Source: Treponema sp. (lineage in GTDB: Bacteria; Spirochaetota; Spirochaetia; Treponematales; Treponemataceae). From it: a stretch of DNA of 50,922 nt. Under the pieces are notes generated by a model that saw only the letters and a list, made by a program, of their open reading frames with translations, was not told where the DNA came from and did no database searches. Positions 27,673 through 36,272 of the stretch are shown here, piece by piece; the first letter of the stretch is position 1, and each line of letters opens with the position of its first letter. The stretch spans positions 1-50,922 of the forward strand of contig JAILIC010000034.1 in assembly GCA_024695475.1 (NCBI GenBank), in the 5' to 3' direction. The translations under genes and the position numbers were made by a program.

Positions 27673-28965
27673 ATGGGATCGAAACCTCCACCGGATGCTA
27701 CATTACCATTGGGTATACTGCTTATAGTGGCAGTATGCCTGATAACCCTCTCAATGCTTTTTTCCATTGCAGAAAGTTCCTTTTTGTCAATCAATAAGCT
27801 GCGTATGCGTTTATTGATTAAAAAAAAGGACAAGCGTGCTGTCAGAGCCGGTAAACTGTTGGAAAAAAAAGAATCAATGCTTAATACTTTACTGGTCGCT
27901 AATGAGCTGGTAAATATCTTACTGTCTGCAATTTTGACAGCGGTAGCCCTTGAATTATTTGGTTCCTCTGGTGTTGGAATTGCGACCATTGTTGCTACCG
28001 TATTGCTACTTATTTTTGGTGAGATTACACCAAAATCTGTTTCAACCAGACATCCTGATGCTATTGCTTATGCACTTTCGGGTTTTGTAAAGTGTGTTTC
28101 TATACTATTGCATCCCTTTGTCCGTATTTTTACCTTTGTTTCGCATATTGTGCTCCGTATTTTGGGCATTAATATGAAAAAACAGGCAAAGTCATATACT
28201 GAAGAAGAAATAAAATCTATTATCGATGTTGGCGGGGAAGAAGGAGTTCTTGAAAAAAGTGAGCATAGCATGATGCATCGTGTGTTCCAGTTTACAGATC
28301 TTGCAGCTCAGGATATCATGGTTCCTCGTACAAGTATCATTGCCATTCCTTATACTATAACCTATCGTGATATCATTGAGCTTGCACAGCGTACCCGTTT
28401 ATCGCGTTTTCCTGTTTATAAAACGGACATCGATGATATTATAGGCGTATTGTATGTCAAAGACTTGCTGTCATATACAGGAATAAAAAAAGAGTTTTCT
28501 GTCCAAAATACGATGCGTCCGCCACTGTTTATACTTGGTACTAAAAAAATGTCGTCCGTACAAGAAATACTCAATGATAATCGACAGTCTCTGGCTATAG
28601 TTGTTGATGAATATTCGGGTACCGATGGTATTTTGACAAAAGAAGACATTACGTATGAAATTTTTGGACCAATAACGCATACAGTCTCGCTGCACAGTCA
28701 GGCAAATCAAGTGCAGACACAAGGTGATACGTATAAAGTCGTTACCGGTACGGCACGTTTGTCAGAATTATCAGAGGAACTGCATATTCCATTACAATCA
28801 GATATAAATGAAACAATTGGCGGGTGGCTTGCAGAGCGGCTTGATCATTTACCAGAAGAGGGCGAGTCTGTAGTGTATTCCGGCTATCGTTTTACAGTAA
28901 CCAAGGCAAAAAAGCGACGGGTTGAAGAAGTCCATATCGAACAGCAGGAGGCAGAAGATGCTTAG
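27673..28965 (+). CDS. TlyC/CorC-family membrane protein with DUF21 and CBS domains (first copy)
   Basis: A 430-residue protein of the CNNM/HlyC/CorC class. An N-terminal DUF21 membrane domain (residues 10-165, with AESSFLSINKLR and LIFGEITPKSVSTRHP) precedes a CBS pair (about 215-335, VPRTSIIAIPYTITYRDI and FPVYKTDIDDIIGVLYVKDLL). A CorC_HlyC C-terminal domain follows (about 345-420). Relatives are linked to magnesium or cobalt efflux and are often mislabelled haemolysins. The ATG is two bases after the lipoprotein stop. The second copy overlaps its last eight bases, so the two are translationally coupled and perhaps act as a heteromer. Confidence 0.88.
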   Translation: MGSKPPPDATLPLGILLIVAVCLITLSMLFSIAESSFLSINKLRMRLLIKKKDKRAVRAGKLLEKKESMLNTLLVANELVNILLSAILTAVALELFGSSGVGIATIVATVLLLIFGEITPKSVSTRHPDAIAYALSGFVKCVSILLHPFVRIFTFVSHIVLRILGINMKKQAKSYTEEEIKSIIDVGGEEGVLEKSEHSMMHRVFQFTDLAAQDIMVPRTSIIAIPYTITYRDIIELAQRTRLSRFPVYKTDIDDIIGVLYVKDLLSYTGIKKEFSVQNTMRPPLFILGTKKMSSVQEILNDNRQSLAIVVDEYSGTDGILTKEDITYEIFGPITHTVSLHSQANQVQTQGDTYKVVTGTARLSELSEELHIPLQSDINETIGGWLAERLDHLPEEGESVVYSGYRFTVTKAKKRRVEEVHIEQQEAEDA

Positions 28966-30208
28966 TACGTTGCTGCTTCTTGTAGTCCTTGTAGCTTGTA
29001 TCAGTTTTTTTTCATCATCAGAGACTGCCTTTTTGTCGCTGTCTAAAATCAAGATACGTCATATGGTGCAGTCAAAAGAACCTGGAGCTCGTGTCATTGC
29101 GAAACTGCATAATGATATGGACAGTTTGTTGACTGTCGTCCTGATTGGAATCAACTTTATTAGTACGCTAGCTTCGAGTGTGGGTACAGCACTTGCGATC
29201 CAGATTGCAGGCTCAAATGGTGTTGGTATTTCGACAGCGGTTATTACATTTTTTATTACCATATTTGGAGAGATTGTTCCTAAAACAGCTGCGACGGTCA
29301 ATCCTGTAAAAACAGCACGTCATAATGCACCAATATTGTTGTTTTTGGAAAAGGTGTGCTTTCCAGTGGTGTGGTTGTTTAGTGCAATCTCCCATGGGGT
29401 AAGTGAATTAGCTCAAAAGGTATGGAAGCAGGATTCTGTTTTAATTACTGAAGAGGAACTTAAGGCACTTATTGATGTAGGTACCAGAGAAGGAACCCTT
29501 GAAGGAAGTGAGCAGACAATGCTCTATCGTCTGTTTGAGTTTTCTGATTTACATGTCCATGACATCATAAAGCATCGCTCGTATATTAAAGCTATATCCT
29601 TACAAACGCCAAAGGATGCAATCGTACAAGCTTTTTTGGATTCCGGCTACTCTCGCTTACCGGTATATGAGGGTACGGTCGAAAAAATAGTAGGTATTCT
29701 TCATTATAAGGCGGTTTTGTTTGCAGGACAAAAGGAGTCTGAACAGCCACATTTTATCTCGAAAGTTATGCAATCAGTGTTATATGTGCCTGAGTCTTTT
29801 TCAGCATTGGAATTATTGCGTACCTTTAAAAAAGAACGAAATGATATGGCTATTGCCTTGGATGAGCAAGGAAGTGTTGCCGGGCTTGTAACAATGGATG
29901 ATGTACTGCAGGCGGTTTTTGGTAGAATGCATGATGAGTTTTCTGATAATGAAGTTGCACCTGAAAATCGTATTCAAATTTTGTCGGGTTCTGAATTTAT
30001 TGTACCGGGAGATATGAAGCTTTCGGATATAAATGATATTTTACATTTGCATCTGGACTCGGAAGAATATTTGACTATTGCGGGCTGGTTGCTAGAGCGT
30101 TTTGATGCACTGCCTTCTACTGGAGAGGCAATTAAATACGATAATACGATTTTTGTTGTAGAAGATCAGACACGGCATCGTATTGTCTCTGTGCGCATTA
30201 AAAAATAG
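28958..30208 (+). CDS. TlyC/CorC-family membrane protein with DUF21 and CBS domains (second copy)
   Basis: A 416-residue paralogue of the preceding protein with the same architecture: DUF21 (SSSETAFLSLSKIKIRHM, IFGEIVPKTAATVNP), CBS pair (ALIDVGTREGTLEGSEQ leads in; SRLPVYEGTVEKIVGILHYK) and C-terminal CorC_HlyC domain (GSEFIVPGDMKLSDINDIL). The start at 28958 is set by AGGAGG eight bases upstream, inside the end of the first copy; a longer frame from 28922 has no such site. The two copies have clearly diverged, so this is an old duplication. Ion specificity is unknown. Confidence 0.88.
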   Translation: MLSTLLLLVVLVACISFFSSSETAFLSLSKIKIRHMVQSKEPGARVIAKLHNDMDSLLTVVLIGINFISTLASSVGTALAIQIAGSNGVGISTAVITFFITIFGEIVPKTAATVNPVKTARHNAPILLFLEKVCFPVVWLFSAISHGVSELAQKVWKQDSVLITEEELKALIDVGTREGTLEGSEQTMLYRLFEFSDLHVHDIIKHRSYIKAISLQTPKDAIVQAFLDSGYSRLPVYEGTVEKIVGILHYKAVLFAGQKESEQPHFISKVMQSVLYVPESFSALELLRTFKKERNDMAIALDEQGSVAGLVTMDDVLQAVFGRMHDEFSDNEVAPENRIQILSGSEFIVPGDMKLSDINDILHLHLDSEEYLTIAGWLLERFDALPSTGEAIKYDNTIFVVEDQTRHRIVSVRIKK

Positions 30209-30225
30209 CGGTAGGTGTATCATAC

Positions 30226-30249
30226 CCTGTGAGGCAATCGTCTCACAGG
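30226..30249. other. Stem-loop between convergent genes without a U tract
   Basis: CCTGTGAG (30226-30233) and CTCACAGG (30242-30249) pair perfectly over 8 bp around an 8-base loop, between the second tlyC gene and the convergent cytidylate-kinase-like gene. There is no T run on either side, so it is not a classic intrinsic terminator. Confidence 0.5.
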
Positions 30250-30260
30250 AGCTACGATAG

Positions 30261-30902
30261 TTATGCTTTTTGGGCAGACTCGACAATAAGCTCTGCCGTG
30301 CGGTCTAAACCAAGTAGTGAACTGTTTACCATTAAATCGTAGTGGCGACGATCACCCCAAGTGTTTTCGGTAAAGGTGTTGTAATGATTAGCACGGCGCT
30401 TATCGATTTGAATAATTAATTTACTGGCATCTTGTTCTGGTATAGTGTAGTGTGCGACAGCACGCTTAATACGTTCGCGTAATGGAGCATATACAAATAC
30501 ATTTAATAGCTCATTGTTATTTATCGAAGGATCCGTAGATAAAATATAATCAGCACAACGTCCAACAATGACACAAGAACCTTGTTGTGCTAAACGAAGA
30601 ATGGTTTTTCGCTCTGCATTAAACACTTGGTCTGCTAATGGTAATATAGGATTGCCTGTTCCTGGAGGTGCCCCTGCAGTACCGACGGCATAGCTGGATC
30701 CGAGCAATAGATTATACAACCATCCGCTTGAAATATTTTGTTCTGTTTTTTCAATAAACTCTGCTGCAAGACCACTTTCCTGAGCAGCCATATCGATTAT
30801 CTCTTTATCGTAATAAGCAAAACCCAATGTATCGGCAACTTTTTTACCGATTGTTCTTCCACCACTGCCGTATTCACGGCTTATTGTTATAATATGTCTC
30901 AT
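30261..30902 (-). CDS. Cytidylate kinase-like family protein
   Basis: A 213-residue P-loop protein of the Cytidylate_kin2 type. The N-terminus ITISREYGSGGRTIGKKVA carries the nucleotide-binding loop. FAYYDKEIIDMAA near residue 28, CVIVGRCADYIL near residue 108, RIKRAVAHY and DKRRANHYNTFT near residue 167 are typical. These proteins resemble CMP kinase but their true substrate is uncertain, and a separate canonical cmk is usually present. GGGAGG lies nine bases before the ATG. The gene stands alone between convergent tlyC and the omptin-like gene. Confidence 0.85.
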   Translation of the reverse strand: MRHIITISREYGSGGRTIGKKVADTLGFAYYDKEIIDMAAQESGLAAEFIEKTEQNISSGWLYNLLLGSSYAVGTAGAPPGTGNPILPLADQVFNAERKTILRLAQQGSCVIVGRCADYILSTDPSINNNELLNVFVYAPLRERIKRAVAHYTIPEQDASKLIIQIDKRRANHYNTFTENTWGDRRHYDLMVNSSLLGLDRTAELIVESAQKA

Positions 30903-30983
30903 GTGCAGTACCTCCCTTGTAGCATTTAAATGATATCATGATTTGAGAAAAAATCAAGAATTTACGATACTGCAATGATTAAG

Positions 30984-31934
30984 TTAAAAAAGGGTTAATT
31001 TTAGTCCTAATGAGACATCATAATACTTGCTGGCGGTGCCAGACTCTTGTCCGCTAAGAGTAATATACTGGGAACCTGATTTTTGATAAGAGATCCCTCT
31101 TATAGTCTTTGTCCAGAAGAGTGTGCCACTGAGTATAAGCGAGAGTCTTTCGTTAAAAATATAAGATAAGGAATTTTGTATTCTAAAGGCTGCAAAATAG
31201 CTTTCCATTAAATCTTTATATGTTATATCACCAGAGTTACTTGTATGGAGATCATATGCCATAACAAAGTGATATGGGGTTATTGCAGGAGTGATATGGA
31301 TGGTTAAACGTTGTATCGGAGTATAAATGAAGGTACATCCAATCCAAAGGTTAAAACGATATTGTGTATACTCGACAGTGCCTAATTGCGATGCAGTAAA
31401 GTGTTTTGCTTCAGAATTTGTATAAGCAACGTAGGTGCTTTTTCCTGTGTTGCTTGTATCGCCATACCAAGCTTCGATTGGATCATAGGTCATTTTGATA
31501 AAAGCAAAATCAAGTGAACAGACGGGAGCAATGTGTAAAAGCGAAAACGGCTTAAACCTATAGGACGCTCCAAGGTTAAAATCAAATGATTTATTGAGTG
31601 TGTTATCACCATACGAGTAGTTGGTTTTCATGGATGTATTATTAGGATTTTGCCAGTCAGAGTCATAGGTGGAGCCAGATGCTTTTGGAATTCCTGCATT
31701 AAAACCCGTAAAGAGTGTCCACCTGTCAGATTCTAAAGTGACATCAGCTCCTATATACCAGAGGGTCCGTAGTTCCCATTCAAGGTGACTAAGCGTATGT
31801 GAGGGTTGTTTGATAAAAACATATTCATCAATCTGCCCATTTTTAACGCCAATATGTGGCGTTATTGACAAATGAGATTGCCCATATACGCAGGTCGCTA
31901 ATAAAAAAAGAATAGGAATTAAGTGTTTTTTCAT
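30984..31934 (-). CDS. Omptin-like outer-membrane aspartyl protease
   Basis: A 316-residue protein with a signal peptide (MKKHLIPILFLLATCVYG), alternating hydrophobic strands and a terminal aromatic (KLTLF), as in a 10-stranded barrel. The match to omptins is positional. HLEWELRTLWYIGADVTL fits the OmpT QLDWKF block, SDWQNPN with D-S-D fits the catalytic Asp83/Asp85 pair, and YDLH near residue 230 fits the Asp210/His212 pair. Omptins cleave between basic residues at the cell surface and are best known from enterobacteria. The start overlaps the end of the pseudouridine synthase gene by four bases (ATGA). Proteolysis is inferred from the retained residues. Confidence 0.78.
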   Translation of the reverse strand: MKKHLIPILFLLATCVYGQSHLSITPHIGVKNGQIDEYVFIKQPSHTLSHLEWELRTLWYIGADVTLESDRWTLFTGFNAGIPKASGSTYDSDWQNPNNTSMKTNYSYGDNTLNKSFDFNLGASYRFKPFSLLHIAPVCSLDFAFIKMTYDPIEAWYGDTSNTGKSTYVAYTNSEAKHFTASQLGTVEYTQYRFNLWIGCTFIYTPIQRLTIHITPAITPYHFVMAYDLHTSNSGDITYKDLMESYFAAFRIQNSLSYIFNERLSLILSGTLFWTKTIRGISYQKSGSQYITLSGQESGTASKYYDVSLGLKLTLF

Positions 31935-32680
31935 TTTGCTAAGGGATCTACACTAAATATCTTGGCAAATTGCTTACGGACGGCTTCCATATCTTTGGGA
32001 TAAGAAGCGGTAAATGTCATCTTTTCTCCGGTAGCGGGATGAGAAATGGTCAATTGATAGGCATGGAGTGCCAGTCGACTGAGCAATGGACGCTCTTCAA
32101 ATTCATCACCGTGCCAGTTACGTTTGATATCACTGAGTCGTATTGGTTTTTGATTGCCACTGTAAAGTGGATCACAGACAATGGATAATCCGTTTGCTGC
32201 CAGATGTACGCGAATCTGATGTGTACGACCTGTTTTTGGACGAGCTTCTATCCAAGTATAAGGCCCACAGATACCTAATACCGTAAAATCAGTAACAGCA
32301 GGTTTTCCGAAACGTTTGCTTACTATGGTGCGATGACGGGCGTCTCCATCAGGTTGTAGTTTTAAATCGACATGGAGTGTTTTCCAAAGAGGGTGACCAT
32401 TTACCAGACAATGGTATATCTTTTCGACTTCGCGATTTTCAAATTGCATGGAAAGGGAGCGGTGAGCTTCTTGGGTTTTTGCATAGACAATGACACCGGA
32501 GGTATCTTTATCAATACGATGTACTGCATATAATGGGCCAAATTCTTTTTCGGCAGAGACATCGAGTCGTGGTGCACTAGGATCGTAGCGGTCAGCGGCT
32601 ATACATAAGCCGCTGCGCTTATTGAGCACGACAATGGTATCATCAGCATACAGTGTTTCATAATCAGAAAATGTCTTCAT
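31931..32680 (-). CDS. RluA-family RNA pseudouridine synthase
   Basis: A 249-residue pseudouridine synthase with the catalytic motif AVHRIDKDTSGVIVYAKT (Asp near residue 60), the second motif ARPKTGRTHQIRVHLA near residue 150 and the C-terminal LALHAYQLTISHP. There is no S4 domain, so the class is RluA/TruC-like; the modified rRNA or tRNA site cannot be assigned. A promoter-like TGGAAA-17-TATACT on the minus strand (32719-32691) predicts a start only three or four bases before ATG, again without a Shine-Dalgarno. Confidence 0.92.
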   Translation of the reverse strand: MKTFSDYETLYADDTIVVLNKRSGLCIAADRYDPSAPRLDVSAEKEFGPLYAVHRIDKDTSGVIVYAKTQEAHRSLSMQFENREVEKIYHCLVNGHPLWKTLHVDLKLQPDGDARHRTIVSKRFGKPAVTDFTVLGICGPYTWIEARPKTGRTHQIRVHLAANGLSIVCDPLYSGNQKPIRLSDIKRNWHGDEFEERPLLSRLALHAYQLTISHPATGEKMTFTASYPKDMEAVRKQFAKIFSVDPLAK

Positions 32681-32759
32681 AACTAGCTAAAGTATAGCAG
32701 ATAATAGCAAGATTTTCCACTTTATCTCACTGTATGTTGATGTTTAGAATGTTACTTTG

Positions 32760-35510
32760 TTACTTACGCATAAATTTAGGATCAATACTGTTGAGCAGTG
32801 CTGGTATGACTGACATAGCAAGCATTGAACTGGTAAACATAACTGCTGCAACAAGAAGTCCGATGTACTTAAGAACAACAAAGTTTGACAGACAAAGAAC
32901 GATAAATCCAAGTCCTACAGACAAGGCATTGGTAATGATACCTTTACCACTCTTTTTTAAGGTCATACGGGTTGTTTCGATAGTATCGTTGCAGATATGA
33001 CGATTTTCTCGGTAGTCGGTCATAAAGTGGATGGTATAGTCGATACCAATACCGACGGCAAGAGAAGCTATCAAACTGGTAAACATATCAAGACTGATAT
33101 GAGCAATACCCATGATCATGTAGTTAAGCAAGATTGTCAAAGCAAGAGGAATTGCTCCGATGATACCTGCAACTGGTGATTTGAATGCGATAGTAATAAT
33201 AATGAATACACAAAGCAAGGAGAAAATCAAGCTAGTGATTTGACCGGAGATAATCATGTTTGTCATTGTATATTCAAGTTCAGAAGTACCGGTAGCTTCA
33301 ATAGTATATCCTTCAGGGAAGTTTTCTGCAGCGAACTGCTTTACCTCTGTGAGAATCTGACGAGTAAGAATTGAAGAACGTTCTCGCATCTGAATTAAGA
33401 CGCGAATCTTTTGTGGTTCTAATTGATTGTCAGCAAACTGATCAAGCTCACCACTATATAGCAACAAATACTGTGAAACAAGATCCTTAAGGCCATCAGA
33501 GTTTGCTGCGCCATATTTCTCGATATCGACAGGAACTTCATAATATGCTTCACCGTTGAAATTAAGTTCTTTATAAAGCTCGTCAACAATGTTTTGTACA
33601 GAAGCACGACGTCCACCAGCGACTGCCTGAGCATGTTTGAGGAAAGTAAGAATTTCTTGTACCGTTGCTGTTTTTTCTAGGCCTTGTGCATAAGCAATGT
33701 TGGGGTCAACAAAGTCCACAACAGGAGCTGCCTGAGTGTTATCCTCTGCAGTTTCTGCATCTCCAAAATCAAACCCAAAATCTTCCTCAGCGTTATCTTC
33801 GCTAGAAAAATCAAAACCAAAATCGTCAGAACTTTCTGATGCGCTTGTATCAAAATCAAAACCAAAGTCATCGCTTCCAGTGTCATCAGATACAGCTACG
33901 GCAGTATTTTCATAGGAGGCACTGCTTGCAGGAATGTGCATAACCTGGTTCATACGTTTGATGAAAGTGGTAAGAGAGATAACCTTACCAACTTCTGGAT
34001 GTTCTTTCTGCAATTTATCCTGCAAAATATCAAGAGGTTCTAGAATTTCAGGACGAATCATGGAGCCTTTTTCGGGGCCTGATACAACTAAATAGACACT
34101 GTTGGTACCGGCAAAACGTTTATCAACATAGTCAACATCAGTACGTAGTTCTCCATCTTTTGGAAAATAATTAATGAGTGCAGTATCTACTTTTAGTATA
34201 TGAATACCAATTGCAGATAAAATAGAGATGACCAGAATAAACAAAACTAATCGTGGACGTGTTCCTACAAAGAATTTGTAGTATTTGAACAAAGTGACAC
34301 TCATATCATGACGAGCAATTCGTTTGAAAATTGGGTTATCATTTATTTTTTTAGGAGGGAGATTCAAAGCCTTTTCAGGTTTTAGCATCATTAAGGCTGG
34401 GATAAAAGTAATGGAGAATAATAGAGATAATCCAATACCGAGAGATGAAAAGACTGCAAAGCTCTTAAGCGGTGTTAGTGGACTCGTTATCAAAGAAATA
34501 AAACCTGCGATTGTGGTAACACCAGCAAGTAAAACAGGCAGTAAAACATCATTAAGACCTAAAAGAATGATTTCTTTGTGGACAGCTTTTGTTATCCGCT
34601 CTCCTTCATGTTTACCTTTCCACTCGTTAAGAGCGATATAGTAATGGTTAAATACATGAATACCATAGGCTGAACCACAGGCAATCAAGGCAACAGGAAG
34701 CATTGTCGAAATGATTGTAAAATTAGCACCAGTCATTGCCATGATACCAACTGACCAACAAGTACCCATGATGACACAGATAAGTGGTAAGATAGTACCT
34801 TCAAGAGTATGGAAAGAAAAATAGAGGCAGATTAATACGATTAAGGCAACAAGGGGAATCAACATGGTTAAGTCTTTGCCCATAAGAATGCTGGAGTTTT
34901 CACTTTGAACAGGATCACCAACATAGGTATCCTTGATGTGAGTACCAGCAATCTTTTCTTTAACAACAGAACGAATGTTATGGAGCGTCTCCAGTTTTTG
35001 ATGTGCATCAAGACCGGTAACTAAAGTCAACATCATCATGGTCGCAGTTTTATCATCAGAGATAATGAGTCTGTCGTACATGTCATGCCAATCAGCGATA
35101 TTATCCTGTATGGTCATTAAATCCTGACGGCTACCAGTATAGGAATCGTCAACAAGTGCATGGGTGGTCAATGTATTGTTTTCTCCCGTAAGATAATCGA
35201 TATTTGTTAAACTCTGGACCTTATCTATATTTTCTGTATTTTCAAGAGCTTCAGTAATATCTTGTAAAAGGCGAATGTTACTATCAGTTATGAAATTTCT
35301 ATCAGGAGTTTCTAAAACAACACCTATGATAACGGTACTGCCAAAAGTATCTTCGGTATCAAGCAATCGTTGATATGACTCGTGATGCTGAGGAAAGAAA
35401 ATACGGTTGTCATTATCAACCGTAATACCGCGTAATTGCATAGCAAAAAATACGGTTATCGCCAAAAAAAAGGCGACAATTAAAGCGGGAAATTTGAACA
35501 AGTGTTTCAT
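32760..35510 (-). CDS. RND-superfamily exporter (MMPL type) with acidic repeat insert
   Basis: A 916-residue inner-membrane protein with two similar halves. Each half has one helix, a large periplasmic loop and five further helices (TM1 near residues 8-26, TM7 near 422-446). It resembles the 'predicted exporters of the RND superfamily' (MMPL/HpnN group), which move lipids or other hydrophobic solutes. The second periplasmic loop contains an unusual acidic insert, about residues 537-590, with three copies of DFGFDF in Asp/Glu/Ser-rich spacers. No membrane-fusion protein or outer channel is adjacent. The gene is divergent from a TetR regulator, its likely controller. The promoter predicts a leaderless mRNA. 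The substrate is unknown. Confidence 0.88.
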   Translation of the reverse strand: MKHLFKFPALIVAFFLAITVFFAMQLRGITVDNDNRIFFPQHHESYQRLLDTEDTFGSTVIIGVVLETPDRNFITDSNIRLLQDITEALENTENIDKVQSLTNIDYLTGENNTLTTHALVDDSYTGSRQDLMTIQDNIADWHDMYDRLIISDDKTATMMMLTLVTGLDAHQKLETLHNIRSVVKEKIAGTHIKDTYVGDPVQSENSSILMGKDLTMLIPLVALIVLICLYFSFHTLEGTILPLICVIMGTCWSVGIMAMTGANFTIISTMLPVALIACGSAYGIHVFNHYYIALNEWKGKHEGERITKAVHKEIILLGLNDVLLPVLLAGVTTIAGFISLITSPLTPLKSFAVFSSLGIGLSLLFSITFIPALMMLKPEKALNLPPKKINDNPIFKRIARHDMSVTLFKYYKFFVGTRPRLVLFILVISILSAIGIHILKVDTALINYFPKDGELRTDVDYVDKRFAGTNSVYLVVSGPEKGSMIRPEILEPLDILQDKLQKEHPEVGKVISLTTFIKRMNQVMHIPASSASYENTAVAVSDDTGSDDFGFDFDTSASESSDDFGFDFSSEDNAEEDFGFDFGDAETAEDNTQAAPVVDFVDPNIAYAQGLEKTATVQEILTFLKHAQAVAGGRRASVQNIVDELYKELNFNGEAYYEVPVDIEKYGAANSDGLKDLVSQYLLLYSGELDQFADNQLEPQKIRVLIQMRERSSILTRQILTEVKQFAAENFPEGYTIEATGTSELEYTMTNMIISGQITSLIFSLLCVFIIITIAFKSPVAGIIGAIPLALTILLNYMIMGIAHISLDMFTSLIASLAVGIGIDYTIHFMTDYRENRHICNDTIETTRMTLKKSGKGIITNALSVGLGFIVLCLSNFVVLKYIGLLVAAVMFTSSMLAMSVIPALLNSIDPKFMRK

Positions 35511-35516
35511 GCATTT

Positions 35517-35545
35517 AATATAAATTTACGTTTTACTCTTACCAA
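35517..35545 (-). promoter_or_regulatory. RND exporter promoter predicted to give a leaderless mRNA
   Basis: On the minus strand TTGGTA (35545-35540), a 17-base spacer and TATATT (35522-35517), then AAATGC and the ATG at 35510. Transcription would start on the ATG. There is no Shine-Dalgarno. The 125-base interval shared with the TetR gene would also contain the repressor site, but no convincing palindrome is visible. Confidence 0.65.
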
Positions 35546-35635
35546 TGGACAAACGGTATCGAGTGTGTAATTTTTAGACAAACAAGGGGAAATGGTGGTC
35601 AAAGTAAAATAGTCTTGATATACTTATAAATAGCT

Positions 35636-36223
35636 ATGGAATATAAAATAACAAACTTTAATACTAAACGGATGATAGCGGATTCACTCAAAAAGTTCTT
35701 GATGAAAAAGCCGCTGTCAAAGGTAACGGTAAGCGAGTTAACAAAGGACTGCGGTGTAAATCGAAAGACATTTTATTATCATTTTGCTGATATCCGTATG
35801 CTTGTTAAATGGATGCTTGAAGAAGAAGCGTTTGAAGTTGTGAGCTCTTTTGATATTAAAACCGATTTTAAATCTGCTATTTTATTTACCATTGACTATG
35901 TAGAAAATAATGCGGTCATCATTAGACGTATTCTTTCTTCTCTTACTCGTGCAGAACTAAAATACCTTCTTGGTGATGACTTTAAGAAAATAGTCAGGGG
36001 AATCATAGAACAAACACAGAATATAAAAAAACGAACAATAACAGACACATTCCTCGATTTTATAACTGAAATGTATGCGGGTATTATTGGAGAAATAATC
36101 ATCAATCTTGTTGAAGAATCTGAAGTAGTTCAAAGTCGACAACGGGCGGTGGACTATATAACAACAATTTTTATTGAAATGGTTCCTGCACTGCTTGACG
36201 CAGCCGAAACAAAACAGTTATAA
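35636..36223 (+). CDS. TetR/AcrR-family transcriptional regulator
   Basis: A 195-residue one-component regulator. Residues 10-58 form the TetR helix-turn-helix (SLKKFLMKKPLSKVTVSELT, then CGVNRKTFYYHFADI with the recognition helix); the NRKTFYYHF wording is typical of the DhaS-like branch. The rest is an all-helical ligand and dimerisation domain. It is divergently transcribed from the RND exporter, the standard layout for local repression of efflux genes. TATACT lies 11 bases before the ATG with no ribosome site, so the mRNA leader would be about five bases. Confidence 0.88.
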   Translation: MEYKITNFNTKRMIADSLKKFLMKKPLSKVTVSELTKDCGVNRKTFYYHFADIRMLVKWMLEEEAFEVVSSFDIKTDFKSAILFTIDYVENNAVIIRRILSSLTRAELKYLLGDDFKKIVRGIIEQTQNIKKRTITDTFLDFITEMYAGIIGEIIINLVEESEVVQSRQRAVDYITTIFIEMVPALLDAAETKQL

Positions 36224-36272
36224 GATATAAACTATTTATAACAAAAGTCACTATACATTTTGGAGAGAACGT

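Noticed and set aside
30226..30249. Intrinsic terminator for the tlyC operon
   Set aside because: The stem is good but no T run follows on either strand, so it is listed only as a stem-loop.
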